A DNA stretch of 64,000 bases from Cupriavidus oxalaticus (GCF_004768545.1 NZ_CP038635.1:1054001-1118000), one strand, 5' to 3'; positions 43,122 to 53,157 are shown, counted from the first letter of the stretch. Notes: generated by a model from the sequence alone, not told the origin. Numbers and translations: made by a program.

Positions 43122-46100
43122 ATGACTGTCTCTGACCCGACGAGTTCCGCCGCTGGCGATCCCTCCGACCAACATGGCGCGGGCGCCACACCGGGACCGG
43201 CTTACCTGGCGGATCCGGCGGCGGCGCTTGCCCCCGGCGAAGGCCCCGGGACCATGACCGCCGGCGCCTTTGCCGTCACTGCGGCGCAGGCCTTGCCGCA
43301 GGGTCTGCAGGCGGCCGGCTGTGGCGGCCACGTATTGTACTCGGCAGCGTATTCGCACTACGCGCGGCGTGTGCTGCTGGCCCGCCCCGAACTGCCCGCG
43401 GTGATCGCGGCGGCGGCCGGGCAGCCGCTTACGCGCGCGTGGATGGAGGCGCGGCTGCAGGCGCTGCACGAACCTTCGGCCGATGCCGAGGAAGCCACCA
43501 AGCGCACCTTGCGCCGGCTGCGCGCCGAAGTCATGTGCGCGGTGATCGAGCGCGACCTGCGCGGCCTGGCCGCGCTGGGCGAAATCACCGGCGCCATGAC
43601 CGACCTGGCCGAACTGGCGATCCAGCATGGCCTGGCGGTGCTCGGCGCCGATCTCGCCACTACCTTCGGGCGCCCGGTCGGCGAGCAGAGCGGCGAGGTG
43701 CAGGAGCTGGTGGTGGTCGGCATGGGCAAGCTCGGCGGGCGCGAGCTCAATGTCTCGTCCGACATCGACCTGATCTTCCTGTATGACGAAGACGGCGACA
43801 CGCAGGGCGGCACGCGCAGCCTGTCCAACCATGAGTATTTTATCCGCCTCGGCCGCCGCCTGATCAACCTGCTTGCCGAGGTGACCGCCGATGGCTACGT
43901 GTTCCGCGTCGACATGCGGCTGCGGCCCAATGGCGACGCCGGCCCCCTGGCGTGCAGCCTCGGCATGCTGGAGGAATACCTGGTGGTGCAGGGGCGCGAG
44001 TGGGAGCGCTACGCCTGGATCAAGGGCCGCGTGGTGTCGGCGCTCGGCACGCCGCACGCGCAGCGCACCGCCGGCCTGCTGGCGCGCCTGACCACGCCGT
44101 TCGTGTTCCGGCGCTACTTGGACTACGGCGTGATCGCGGCGATCCGCTCGCTGCATGCGCAGATCCGCAGCGAGGCCGCCAAGCGCAGCGGCGGGCTGGC
44201 GGGCCACGGCATGAATATCGGCAGCCAGCGCTCGTTCAATATCAAGCTCGGCCGCGGCGGTATCCGCGAGATCGAATTCATGGCGCAGGTGTTCCAACTG
44301 ATCCGCGGCGGCCAGGATCCCGCGCTGCGCGTGCGGCCCACGCTGGAAGTGCTGGGGGTGGCGGTCGAGCGCGGCCTGCTGCCCGCCGGCCAGGCCGGAC
44401 AGCTGGGCGACGCCTACCGCTTCCTGCGCCAGCTGGAGCACCGCCTGCAGTACCGCGACGACGCCCAGACCCATCACCTGCCGACCTCGGAAGACGAGCG
44501 GCTGGCGGTGGCGCGGATGATGGGCTGTGCCAGCTGGAACGAACTGCTGGCGCGGCTGGCGGCGCTGCAGGAGCCGGTGGCGCAGCAGTTCGAGGCCACC
44601 TTCTCCGACCCCGACGCCGCGCCCTGCGAGGCGCTGTGGCCCGACATCGTGCTCGACGACAACGCCGCGCGCGCGCAGGACAACCAGCAGGACGCCGCCG
44701 CGCCGGCGCAGGGCGGGGAGGATGCGTGCGACGATGCCACGCCGTGCCGGCGCCTGCAGGCGGCCGGCTTCACCGACTGCACCGGCCTGTTCGACCGGTT
44801 GCGCGCGATCGCGTCGTCGCTGCGCTACCGTGCGCTGTCCGAGTCCAGCCGCGCCCGCTTCGACCAGCTGGTGAACCGCGCGCTCGACCTGGCCGCGCGC
44901 CAGGACGACGCCGACAGCACCATCGCGCGCTTTATCGACTTTCTCGAGGCCATCAGCCGGCGCGCCTCCTACCTGTCGCTGCTGTCCGAGTACCCGCAGG
45001 CGATGGACCGCGTTGCGCAGACGCTGCATGCCTCGCGCTGGGCCGCGGCCTACCTGACGCGCCATCCGCAACTGCTCGACGAACTCCTCGACAGCGATGC
45101 GCTGGCCGGCGCGCCCGACTGGGCCGCGTTCCGCAAGCGCCTGCACGAGCGGCTGCTGGCCGCCGAAGGGCAGGTCGAGCACCAGATGGACATCCTGCGC
45201 CGCGAGCACCACGCCGAGACCTTCCGCGTACTGCTGCAAGACCTGCAGGGCATGCTGACGGTGGAACAGGTGGCCGACCGGCTGTCGGACCTGGCCGACG
45301 CCATGCTCGATGCCACGCTGCAGACGGTGTGGCGCCAGCTCGCCACGCGCCATTGCGACACGCCGCGCTTCGCGGTGATCGCCTACGGCCGGCTCGGCGG
45401 CAAGGAGCTGGGCTATGCCTCGGACCTCGATATCATCTTCCTGTATGACGACGAGCACGAGAGGGCGCCCGATGTCTACGCCGCCTTCGCGCGCCGGCTG
45501 ATCACCTGGCTCACCAGCCATACCGCGGCGGGTGCGCTGTTCGACGTCGATACGCGGCTGCGCCCCAACGGCGCGGCCGGCCTGCTGGTCACCGGCTTCG
45601 ACGCCTTCCGCCGCTACCAGCTGCGCGAGGGCGACAACACCGCATGGGTCTGGGAACACCAGGCGCTCACGCGCGCGCGCTTCTGTGCCGGCGATGCGGC
45701 CATCGGCGAGCGCTTCGAGGCGCTGCGCGACGAGGTGCTGCGCCAGGAGCGCGATGCCGCGGTGCTGCGCGGCGAGATCGTGCAGATGCGCCGCAAGGTG
45801 GCCGAGGGCCATCCCAATCCCACCAGCCTGTTCGACCTCAAGCACGACCGCGGCGGCATGGTCGACATCGAGTTCACGGTGCAGTACCTGGTGCTGCTGC
45901 ACAGCCGCGCGCATCCGCAGCTGACGCGCAACGCGGGCAATATCGCGCTGCTGCGCGAGGCCGGCGCGCTCGGGCTGATCGATGCCGCGCTGGCCGTGGC
46001 GGTGGGCGACGCCTACCGGCTGTTCCGCGCGCGCCAGCACCAGTTGCGGCTCGACGGCCAGGCGCACGCGCGCTTGGCGGCGGAATCGGTCGCCGGACAG

Positions 46101-46148
46101 AGGGCGCAGGTGCGCACGCTGTGGCAGGCCGTGTTCGGTGAGGACTGA
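43122..46148 (+). CDS. glnE: bifunctional glutamine synthetase adenylyltransferase/adenylyl-removing enzyme
   Basis: 1008 aa. Two nucleotidyltransferase modules are present. The N-terminal deadenylylation half has GMGKLGGRELNVSSDIDLIF near residue 200, and the C-terminal adenylylation half has AYGRLGGKELGYASDLDIIF near 755, each followed by helical PII-UTase-type domains (RGGIREIEFMAQVFQLIRGG and RGGMVDIEFTVQYLVLLHS). The enzyme adjusts glutamine synthetase activity according to the PII protein and glutamine. ATG 43122 gives a short Ala/Pro-rich N-terminal tail; the upstream frame has no ribosome site. Confidence 0.95.
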   Translation: MTVSDPTSSAAGDPSDQHGAGATPGPAYLADPAAALAPGEGPGTMTAGAFAVTAAQALPQGLQAAGCGGHVLYSAAYSHYARRVLLARPELPAVIAAAAGQPLTRAWMEARLQALHEPSADAEEATKRTLRRLRAEVMCAVIERDLRGLAALGEITGAMTDLAELAIQHGLAVLGADLATTFGRPVGEQSGEVQELVVVGMGKLGGRELNVSSDIDLIFLYDEDGDTQGGTRSLSNHEYFIRLGRRLINLLAEVTADGYVFRVDMRLRPNGDAGPLACSLGMLEEYLVVQGREWERYAWIKGRVVSALGTPHAQRTAGLLARLTTPFVFRRYLDYGVIAAIRSLHAQIRSEAAKRSGGLAGHGMNIGSQRSFNIKLGRGGIREIEFMAQVFQLIRGGQDPALRVRPTLEVLGVAVERGLLPAGQAGQLGDAYRFLRQLEHRLQYRDDAQTHHLPTSEDERLAVARMMGCASWNELLARLAALQEPVAQQFEATFSDPDAAPCEALWPDIVLDDNAARAQDNQQDAAAPAQGGEDACDDATPCRRLQAAGFTDCTGLFDRLRAIASSLRYRALSESSRARFDQLVNRALDLAARQDDADSTIARFIDFLEAISRRASYLSLLSEYPQAMDRVAQTLHASRWAAAYLTRHPQLLDELLDSDALAGAPDWAAFRKRLHERLLAAEGQVEHQMDILRREHHAETFRVLLQDLQGMLTVEQVADRLSDLADAMLDATLQTVWRQLATRHCDTPRFAVIAYGRLGGKELGYASDLDIIFLYDDEHERAPDVYAAFARRLITWLTSHTAAGALFDVDTRLRPNGAAGLLVTGFDAFRRYQLREGDNTAWVWEHQALTRARFCAGDAAIGERFEALRDEVLRQERDAAVLRGEIVQMRRKVAEGHPNPTSLFDLKHDRGGMVDIEFTVQYLVLLHSRAHPQLTRNAGNIALLREAGALGLIDAALAVAVGDAYRLFRARQHQLRLDGQAHARLAAESVAGQRAQVRTLWQAVFGED

Positions 46149-46155
46149 GGCCACC

Positions 46156-46809
46156 ATGGCCACGAAGGCCACGCCCGCCGCGGCGGCCCCGGGCCGTCCC
46201 GCCGGTGCCTCGTGGCCGGGGCTGCTGGCGGCGAGCGCGCTGGTGTGGGCGCTGTCGGCCTGCTTCACCTTCCTGCCGTGGTGGCACGCCCACGGCCTCT
46301 ATCTGCGCGATGCAGTACGGCTCGACGGCCAGTGGTGGCGGCTGGCCACCGCCATGTGGGTGCACCTGGGCGCGATGCACTGGCTGGCCAACGCACTTGC
46401 GGCCGCGGGGCTGCTGGCGCTGGCCGGGCGTGCGGCGCGGGCGCGCGCCATGCTGCTGGTGTTGCTGGCGTGCGGCCTTGCCGTGCAGGCCGCGCTGCTG
46501 CGCGTGCCATCGGTCGGCTGGTATGGCGGCTTGTCCGGCGCCTTGCACGGGCTGGCGCTGTGGGGCGGGCTCAGCCTGTTGCGCGCGCCCGGGTTGTCGC
46601 GCGTGCTCGGCGTACTGCTGTGCCTGGGCGTGCTGGCCAAGGTGTGGCTGGAGCAATCGTGGCTGGCGCCGGTGATCTTTGACCCGTCATGGGGGTTCGG
46701 CGTGGTGCGCGCCGCGCACGCAGCCGGCGCGGTGGCCGGACTGCTGTGCTGGGTCGTGCAGGAGTGGTGGCTGGCGCGGCGGCCGCTGCGCAGCGCCGAC
46801 GGCGACTGA
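46156..46809 (+). CDS. rrtA: rhombosortase (rhomboid-family intramembrane protease)
   Basis: 217 aa with about six hydrophobic spans. The rhomboid serine is in GGLSGALHG (Ser at about 127), the catalytic histidine probably His188 in AAHAAGAVAGL, and the loop HLGAMHWLANAL (70-81) matches the rhomboid HxxxxHxxxN region. Its small size and WGGLSLL core fit rhombosortases, which cut proteins bearing a C-terminal GlyGly-CTERM signal. The next gene, convergent and 37 bp away, encodes a subtilisin-like protease ending in exactly such a tail, which supports the assignment. It starts 7 bp after glnE and is probably cotranscribed with it. Confidence 0.82.
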   Translation: MATKATPAAAAPGRPAGASWPGLLAASALVWALSACFTFLPWWHAHGLYLRDAVRLDGQWWRLATAMWVHLGAMHWLANALAAAGLLALAGRAARARAMLLVLLACGLAVQAALLRVPSVGWYGGLSGALHGLALWGGLSLLRAPGLSRVLGVLLCLGVLAKVWLEQSWLAPVIFDPSWGFGVVRAAHAAGAVAGLLCWVVQEWWLARRPLRSADGD

Positions 46810-46846
46810 GCCGCATCCGCGGCAGGGCAAGCTGGCAGGGCAAGCT

Positions 46847-48478
46847 TTATGCGCGCCGGCGCAGCGCGAAGCCGAGCAGGCCGGTGCCGGCCAGCGCGAG
46901 CGCGAGCCAGCGTGGCACCGCGCCGCCACCGCCACCGCCGGACGGTGCCGGCGCGGCGGCCGCCGGCGGGGCCGACACCGCCGCGGCCAGCGCGTTGTCG
47001 GCATCCAGCAGCCCGGCGCCGCACACGCCTGGATTGGTGGTGCAGAAGGTGCCGGATGGATGCGGCCGCGCCGAGGCCTTCAACGCCGCGGTCACTTGCG
47101 CCGGCGTCAGCGACCCGTTCAGCGCGAACATCATCGCCACCACGCCAGACACCATCGGTGCCGCGAAGCTGGTGCCCTGCGACGACGATATCGTGTAGGC
47201 CCCGATCGAGGTGGTGCCGTTGTTGCCCAGCGTGCGGATTACCGAAAGCGTGGTGGTGCATGCCCCGTTCTGCACGCGCGAATTGCCGCAGCCGCCGCCC
47301 GGCGCGCTGATCGCCACCTGCGGGCCGATGTTGGCATAGGTGGCGTTCTCGCCGTCGTTGGCGTGGGCCGTGACGGCGATCACACCGCTGCAATCGGCCG
47401 GCGCTTCGACCGCGCTGCGGTTGTTGCCCGCCGCCGCCACCACCACCACGCCGCGCGCGTTCAGGTCGTTGACCGCCTGCTGCTCGATGCTGCTGCAGGT
47501 GCCGCCGCCAAGGCTGATATTGACCACCCGCGCCGGGGTTGGATTGGCCGGCACATTCGGCACCGGCAGGCCGCCCGCCCAGCGCATGCCGTCGACCGTA
47601 TCGGACAGCAGCGCGCCGCAGCGTCCCGACACCCGCACCGGCAGGATGGGGGCGCTCCAGTCGACGCCGGCAATGCCTTCGCCGTTGTTGGTGACCGCGC
47701 CCATCACGCTGGCCACGCGCGTGCCGTGCCAGCTGTTGGACGTGGCCTCGGTGGTCGGTGTTGAACTGCCGGGGCAGGTGAAGCCGGCCGGGACATTGTC
47801 GCCGGGATCGGTAGCGTCGCTGTCGCGCCCGTCGTCGCCGTCATTGGAGACGATGGCGCTGCTGATGAAGTCAAAGCCCGGCAGAAGCCGGGAGGCCAGG
47901 TCGGGGTGTCGCAGCACGCCGGTATCGACCACCGCGATCACGATGCCGCCGCTGCCACGCGTGCGGTCCCAGGCGCGCGGCAGGTTGACGCCGCCGACGG
48001 CGGTGCCGGTGCCCATCAGGTAAGGCTGGTTGGCGGAGAATTGCGGGTCGTTGGGCAGGGTATCGTGCAGGTGCAGCCAGCGGTCCGGCACGGCATCGGC
48101 CACGCGCGGGTCCTGGCGCAGGCGGGCGGCGGCGGCTTCCGGGTCGGAGGCGAGTTCGTCCGGCACCTGCAGCAGGTCCATGTTGCCGCCCATGGGGCGG
48201 CGCAGCGTGGCGGCGATGCCGGTGCGCTCGCGCAGTTGCTGCAGCGGACTCGTCGCTGATGCGGCCGGCTCCTTGCTGCTCACGGTGGAGGTGGTGCCAT
48301 CGCGCCAGCGCACGATGATCTGGCCGGTGTAGGCCGGGGCCGCGGCTGAAGTCGAGGAGGGCGCGGCGCCTGCGGCGACCGGTGCTGCGCCACAAAGCGC
48401 AGCGATGGTGATCAGGGCTGCCCGCCAGTGGGGCAACGCGAAGCAGTGACGGAAGACGGACTGCGCGGGATGCAGCAT
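46847..48478 (-). CDS. S8 family (subtilisin-like) serine protease with GlyGly-CTERM-like C-terminus
   Basis: 543 aa: signal region (about 12-38), I9-like prodomain (about 50-133, ending PRVADAVPDR), then the S8 catalytic domain with Asp185 (AVVDTGVLRHPDL), His251 (NSWHGTRVASVMG), the oxyanion Asn in AAAGNN, and Ser437 (SQGTSFAAPMVSG). Residues 505-520 are an Ala/Pro linker and a run of six Gly, followed by a hydrophobic segment and RRR at the very end: the sorting signal recognised by rhombosortases. ATG 48478 follows a GGAGG site. The enzyme should be exported and processed at its C-terminus by the facing rhombosortase. Confidence 0.9.
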   Translation of the reverse strand: MLHPAQSVFRHCFALPHWRAALITIAALCGAAPVAAGAAPSSTSAAAPAYTGQIIVRWRDGTTSTVSSKEPAASATSPLQQLRERTGIAATLRRPMGGNMDLLQVPDELASDPEAAAARLRQDPRVADAVPDRWLHLHDTLPNDPQFSANQPYLMGTGTAVGGVNLPRAWDRTRGSGGIVIAVVDTGVLRHPDLASRLLPGFDFISSAIVSNDGDDGRDSDATDPGDNVPAGFTCPGSSTPTTEATSNSWHGTRVASVMGAVTNNGEGIAGVDWSAPILPVRVSGRCGALLSDTVDGMRWAGGLPVPNVPANPTPARVVNISLGGGTCSSIEQQAVNDLNARGVVVVAAAGNNRSAVEAPADCSGVIAVTAHANDGENATYANIGPQVAISAPGGGCGNSRVQNGACTTTLSVIRTLGNNGTTSIGAYTISSSQGTSFAAPMVSGVVAMMFALNGSLTPAQVTAALKASARPHPSGTFCTTNPGVCGAGLLDADNALAAAVSAPPAAAAPAPSGGGGGGAVPRWLALALAGTGLLGFALRRRA

Positions 48479-48613
48479 GTATTCCTCCAGAGGCACCCCG
48501 CACGTCATCGGGCGCGCAGGGGGATCGAATGTAGGGAATACGATCCGCGCCGGTTGCGCAAGGGATACCGAAGGTTTAGAACCCGCCGCTTCCGGACGGA
48601 CTCCGCGGGCAAC

Positions 48614-49057
48614 TCAGCTCTTGGGCATATCCCGGCTGGTCGGCATGGTGCGGTTTGGCTGGATCATCCGGTCCGGCTCGGCGGTCTCGACACGCGGGAT
48701 GGCGCGCAGCGTATCAACCGCCTGGTCGATGGTGGCATCCGCCGATTTGGAGATCGCCGTCACCAGCCAGACCCCGCCCGACATGGGGCGCTTGACCACA
48801 TAGCGGATCGGGCCCTTGATCTCGGCCAGCAACTTCCCGGCATCCTCGGACATTTCGACCGCGGGCGGCTTGAACTTGACCATGATGTCGCCCACCGCGC
48901 GGTCGTCGGTGATGCTTCCCGGCGGCGGGGCGTAAGGCCCCGACTGGGCCTTGCAGCCAGACAATGCCAGCAGTGCGGCCGTGGCCGCTGTGGCCAGGGC
49001 CAGGACGGCGCGCAAGGGGCGGTGGCGGCGGCCTGCCGGCGGCGCGTGGCGGGTCAT
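48614..49057 (-). CDS. lipoprotein resembling a free-standing S8-protease prodomain
   Basis: 147 aa: lipobox LSGC with Cys35, then a short Pro-rich linker and a domain of about 75 residues (56-131). This domain lines up with the prodomain of the next gene's protease. Both begin with a Gly-x-Ile-x-Val strand, then have RPM followed by GG (90-95 here, 94-98 there), a helix ending LRxxPRV (PRV at 121-123 against 124-126), and AEPDR or AVPDR at nearly identical spacing. Prodomains are folding chaperones and inhibitors, so this may be a membrane-anchored inhibitor or chaperone of the protease. The ribosome site CAGGAGCC precedes ATG 49057, and the protease gene starts 135 bp downstream on the same strand. 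I do not know a named family. Confidence 0.8.
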   Translation of the reverse strand: MTRHAPPAGRRHRPLRAVLALATAATAALLALSGCKAQSGPYAPPPGSITDDRAVGDIMVKFKPPAVEMSEDAGKLLAEIKGPIRYVVKRPMSGGVWLVTAISKSADATIDQAVDTLRAIPRVETAEPDRMIQPNRTMPTSRDMPKS

Positions 49058-49147
49058 GGTGAGGCTCCTGTGAAAGTTGGTTCGGGTGCGCCGATGCAAG
49101 CGCGATGTGGGGGCGACGTGGGCGATGTGGGCGACGATGCCGGGGCA

Positions 49148-50908
49148 TCAGCCGGCGGCGCGGCGGCCGCGCCGGCTTTCCTTGGCCGTGCCGCGCACCG
49201 GGGCGCCGGCCTGGGCTTCGGCGCCTTGCGCCAGCATCTCTTCGGCATGCTGCAACGTGGTCGCGGTGACGGTTGCGCCGCCCAGCATGCGCGCGGTCTC
49301 GACCACGCGCCCGGCCGGGTCGAGCACGCGGATGCGTGAGCGCGTAACCGAGCGCGTGACCGAGCCATCACCGCCATCGGTGGTTTCCTTGCTGACCAGC
49401 AGGTGCGTGCCGGCCTGCGCGGCGACCTGCGGCAGGTGGGTCACGCACAGCACCTGGCGCGCGCGGCCCAGTTCCTGCAGGCGCCGGCCGACGACTTCGG
49501 CGACGGCGCCGCCGATGCCGGTGTCGACTTCGTCGAAGATCAGCGTCGGCGTGGGCGAAGCCTCGCTGGTAATCACCGAGATCGCCAGGCTGATGCGCGC
49601 CAGTTCGCCGCCGGACGCGACCCGCGCCAGCGGCCGCGCGCTGACGCCGGCATGGCCGGCCACCAGGAACTCGACCTGCTCCAGGCCGTAGCTCTGGCCG
49701 TCTTCCAGCGTGTTCAGCGCGGCGACAAAGCTGCCGCCCGCCATCGACAGGCCCTGCATGGCCTCGGTGACCGCGGCCGACAGCGCCTGCGCCGCTTGCG
49801 AGCGCGCATGGCTGAGGTGCTGCGCCAGCGTCAGGTAGGCGGCCTTGGCGGCGGCTTCGCGCGCCATCACCTTGTTCAGGTCCTGCGCGGCCTGCAGGTC
49901 GTCGAGCTGCTGGCGGCGCGCCAGCAGCTCATCGGGCAGCTGCTCGGGAGGCAGGCGGTACTTGCGCGCGGTGGCGTGCAGCGCCTGCATGCGTTCCTCG
50001 ACGGCCTGCAGCCGTTCGGGATCCAGCTCGAGCCGGTCGACGTAGCGGGTCAGCGAATGCGCGGCTTCCTCGGCCTGCACCTGGGCCGGCTCGAGCGCGG
50101 CCAGCACGTCGCGCAGCGCCGGGTCGACGTCGGCCAGCTGCTGCAGCCGGTGCACGATGGTGTTCAGCGCCGATAGCACCGAGCCGTCGGCTTCGGACAG
50201 CGCCTCCAGCGCCGCGCGGCTGCCGTCGATCAGGCCGGCGGCATGCGACAGGCGGTTGTACTCGGCCTGGATCTCTTCCCATTCGCCCGGCTGCGGGTTG
50301 AGCTTGTCGAGCTCGCCGACCTGCCACTCCAGCCGCTCGCGCTCGAGCTGCATCTCGCGCGACTGGTGCTCGACCGCCTCGCGCTGGCGCACGCAGGCGC
50401 GCCACGCGCGCCAGGCCTCGGCCACCGCGCCGGCCTGCTGGGTCAGCCCGGCGTGGGCGTCGAACAGCAGGCGCTGCGCGTCCGGGCGCAGCAGCAGCTG
50501 GTGCGCGTGCTGCCCGTGGATGTCGACCAGCTGGTCGCCCACTTCGCGCAGCTGCGCCAGCGTGGCCGCGGCGCCGTTGATAAAGGCCTTGCTGCGGCCG
50601 CCGGCATCGACCGTACGCCGCAGCAGCACCGCGCCGGCGCCGTCATCGTCTTCGGCATTGAGCTCGCGCTCGGCCAGCCAGGCGTCGAGCGCCGGGTGGG
50701 TCGTGAAGGTGGCGCTGATGCTGGCGCGTGCGGCGCCTTCGCGCACGATGCCGGCGTCGGCCCGCTCGCCCAGCACCAGGGCCAGGGCGTCGATCAGGAT
50801 CGACTTGCCGGCGCCGGTCTCGCCGGTAAAGACGGTGAAGCCAGGGGTGAAATCGAGGTCGAGCGTGTCGACGATGACGAAATCGCGGATGGACAGGCTG
50901 CGCAGCAT
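49148..50908 (-). CDS. recN: DNA repair protein RecN
   Basis: 586 aa SMC-like ATPase for double-strand break repair. Walker A FTGETGAGKSILIDAL at about 28-43, the QLVDIHGQHAHQLLL Q-loop region, a central coiled coil (about 165-390), the ABC signature region LARVASGGELARISLAI and Walker B TLIFDEVDTGIGGAVAEVVG, then VLCVTHLPQVAAQAG. The C-terminal about 45 residues after the ATPase head are Ala/Arg-rich. It lies 87 bp downstream of nadK on the same strand. Confidence 0.95.
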   Translation of the reverse strand: MLRSLSIRDFVIVDTLDLDFTPGFTVFTGETGAGKSILIDALALVLGERADAGIVREGAARASISATFTTHPALDAWLAERELNAEDDDGAGAVLLRRTVDAGGRSKAFINGAAATLAQLREVGDQLVDIHGQHAHQLLLRPDAQRLLFDAHAGLTQQAGAVAEAWRAWRACVRQREAVEHQSREMQLERERLEWQVGELDKLNPQPGEWEEIQAEYNRLSHAAGLIDGSRAALEALSEADGSVLSALNTIVHRLQQLADVDPALRDVLAALEPAQVQAEEAAHSLTRYVDRLELDPERLQAVEERMQALHATARKYRLPPEQLPDELLARRQQLDDLQAAQDLNKVMAREAAAKAAYLTLAQHLSHARSQAAQALSAAVTEAMQGLSMAGGSFVAALNTLEDGQSYGLEQVEFLVAGHAGVSARPLARVASGGELARISLAISVITSEASPTPTLIFDEVDTGIGGAVAEVVGRRLQELGRARQVLCVTHLPQVAAQAGTHLLVSKETTDGGDGSVTRSVTRSRIRVLDPAGRVVETARMLGGATVTATTLQHAEEMLAQGAEAQAGAPVRGTAKESRRGRRAAG

Positions 50909-50995
50909 CGTGGCGGATCGTGGCGAAAGTGAGATCGGTCCGGAAAGTCGGGCTGGCGTAGGATCGGGGTGGCTAGCTCGGGCTCTGGGGGCGGC

Positions 50996-51913
50996 TCAGA
51001 GGCGGTTGTCTTCGGACGGGTATTCGTGCCAGTGCAGCTTCTTGCGCAGCGTGGCGTAGTAGTTGTAGCCCACCGGGTGCAGCAGGTTGATGCTCTTCTC
51101 CGAGCGCCGCACCACGATGCGGTCGCCGGGCAGCAGCGAGGTCAGCGACTGCATGTCGAAATTGACGCTGGCGTCGCGCGCGCTGGCCACTTCGATGGTG
51201 ACCTCGGCATCGTGCGGCAGCACGATCGGGCGGTTCGACAGCGCGTGCGGGGCGATCGGCACCAGCACCACGCCCGACAGCGTCGGGTGCAGGATCGGGC
51301 CGCCGGCGGACAGCGCGTAGGCGGTCGAGCCGGTCGCGGTCGACACGATCAGGCCGTCCGAACGCTGGTTGTACATAAAGTTGCCGTCAACGGACACCGC
51401 CAGCTCGACCATGCCGGAAATGCCTGAGCGGTTCACCACCACGTCGTTCAGCGCCAGCGCCGAAAAAATGACGCTGTCGTCGCGCACCACGCGGGATTCG
51501 AGCAGCAGCCGGTTCTCGGCCTCGTAGCGGCCGTCGAGCATGTCGGGCAGCACCGTGTGCACGTCTTCCAGCGCGATGTCGGTCATGAAGCCGAGCCGCC
51601 CGTGGTTGACCCCGATCAGTGGCACGTCGTACCCGGCCAGCTGGCGGGCAATGCCCAGCAGCGTGCCGTCGCCGCCCAGCACCACCGCCACGTCGGCGTG
51701 CTGGCCGATTTCCTCGGCCGACAGGGCAGGGTAGGCGGTCAGCCCGGTGGCCAGCGCGGTCTCGCGCTCGAACACCACATCCTGGCCGTTGCGCAGGATA
51801 TAAGAGGCGATCTCCTCCAGCGGTCCTTCGATGCCGGCAGTCGAGTAGCGGCCCACCAGGGCGACGGTGTTGAACGAAGTGCGCAAGGCGCTGGCTCTCG
51901 GGGGGGCGGACAT
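50996..51913 (-). CDS. nadK: NAD kinase
   Basis: 305 aa. It phosphorylates NAD to NADP. The diagnostic motif [11 protein letters not shown] is at about 74-84, followed by [13 protein letters not shown], the NE/D-type motif ALNDVVVNR and [16 protein letters not shown] (about 190-205). The ATG at 51913 was chosen since the longer frame overlaps the divergent hrcA promoter. The gene is divergent from hrcA, a pairing conserved in many proteobacteria, and followed by recN. Confidence 0.95.
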   Translation of the reverse strand: MSAPPRASALRTSFNTVALVGRYSTAGIEGPLEEIASYILRNGQDVVFERETALATGLTAYPALSAEEIGQHADVAVVLGGDGTLLGIARQLAGYDVPLIGVNHGRLGFMTDIALEDVHTVLPDMLDGRYEAENRLLLESRVVRDDSVIFSALALNDVVVNRSGISGMVELAVSVDGNFMYNQRSDGLIVSTATGSTAYALSAGGPILHPTLSGVVLVPIAPHALSNRPIVLPHDAEVTIEVASARDASVNFDMQSLTSLLPGDRIVVRRSEKSINLLHPVGYNYYATLRKKLHWHEYPSEDNRL

Positions 51914-52016
51914 GCCGGGATTAGACCATACCGCCGCTGCCGTTGCCAGCAGGCGCCGGCGCCGCAACCCAGGCGGGGCGCCAGAAGGTCTAAAACTTGC
52001 GTAAAATCGGGGCATC

Positions 52017-53054
52017 ATGGATGAACGTTCCAAAACGCTGCTCAAGACCCTGATCGAGCGCTACATCGCCGAAGGCCAGCCGGTCGGGTCCCGCACCCTC
52101 TCGAAATTCTCGGGGCTGGACCTGTCACCCGCGACCATTCGCAATGTGATGTCCGACCTGGAGGAAATGGGCTTTATCGCCAGCCCGCACACGTCGGCCG
52201 GCCGCATCCCGACGCCGCGCGGGTACCGGCTGTTCGTCGATTCCATGCTGACGGCCAAGCCGCTGGAGCGCAACACCGAACTGGCCGAGCTGACCGGCCA
52301 GATCCAGGGCCAGCTCGGCGCCCAGCAGCTGGGTCCGCAGCGCATGATCACGGCGGCAGCGCGCACGCTGTCCAACCTGTCGCACTTCGCCGGCGTGGTG
52401 ATGACGCCCCGGCGCGCGCAGGCGTTCCGGCAGATCGAATTCATGCGCCTGTCCGACAAGCGCATCCTGCTGATCATCGTCAGCCCCGAGGGCGACGTGC
52501 AGAACCGGATCATCCAGACCGAGCTGTCGTATACCCCGGCCCAACTGATCGAGGCCGCCAACTACTTCAACTCGCACTACACCGGCATGAGCTTCGACGC
52601 CGTGCGCAGCCACCTGCGCGTCGAGCTGCAGGACCTGCGCCGCGACATGTCGCAGCTGATGCAGGCGGCGGTCGAGGCCGGCAGCGTGGCCGACGACGAG
52701 GAAGACGACCACGTCTATATCAGCGGCGAACGCAAGCTGCTCGAAGTGGAAGACCTGTCTTCCAGCATGGACAAGCTGCGCCGGCTGTTCGACGTGTTCG
52801 AGCACAAGACCAGCCTGCTGCAGCTGCTCGATGTCTCCAGCCACGCCCAGGGCGTGCAGATCTTCATCGGCGGCGAGAGCCAGCTGGTGCCGCTGGAAGA
52901 CATGGCGGTCATCACCGCGCCGTACGAGGTCGACGGGCAGATCGTCGGCACCCTCGGCGTGATCGGCCCGACACGCATGGCATACGAGCGCGTGATCCCG
53001 ATCGTAGACATCACCGCGCGGCTGCTGTCCAGCGCGCTGAGCCAGAACCAGTGA
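52017..53054 (+). CDS. hrcA: heat-inducible transcription repressor HrcA
   Basis: 345 aa. N-terminal winged helix ([40 protein letters not shown]) and the family stretch [26 protein letters not shown]-like and C-terminal dimerisation parts follow ([43 protein letters not shown]). HrcA represses chaperone genes at CIRCE sites. No CIRCE element was found before hrcA or before grpE in this window, so its targets lie elsewhere. Confidence 0.95.
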   Translation: MDERSKTLLKTLIERYIAEGQPVGSRTLSKFSGLDLSPATIRNVMSDLEEMGFIASPHTSAGRIPTPRGYRLFVDSMLTAKPLERNTELAELTGQIQGQLGAQQLGPQRMITAAARTLSNLSHFAGVVMTPRRAQAFRQIEFMRLSDKRILLIIVSPEGDVQNRIIQTELSYTPAQLIEAANYFNSHYTGMSFDAVRSHLRVELQDLRRDMSQLMQAAVEAGSVADDEEDDHVYISGERKLLEVEDLSSSMDKLRRLFDVFEHKTSLLQLLDVSSHAQGVQIFIGGESQLVPLEDMAVITAPYEVDGQIVGTLGVIGPTRMAYERVIPIVDITARLLSSALSQNQ

Positions 53055-53157
53055 CGCGGCTGGCCGGTCTGACAAGCTGCCCCATTCCTACCGAGCGCCA
53101 CCTGCGCTGGCGCGCCGCCATGGCGCGTTGCCGGCCGCGCGCCAACCCGGAAGCGAC

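Noticed and set aside
43008..46268. 1086-codon open frame on the minus strand opposite glnE
   Set aside because: It mirrors glnE across its whole length, and its translation is rich in Arg, Gln, His and Ala without any domain. Such antisense frames arise from high-GC third positions.
51914..52016. CIRCE element before hrcA
   Set aside because: No TTAGCACTC and GAGTGCTAA pair is present in the short divergent region.
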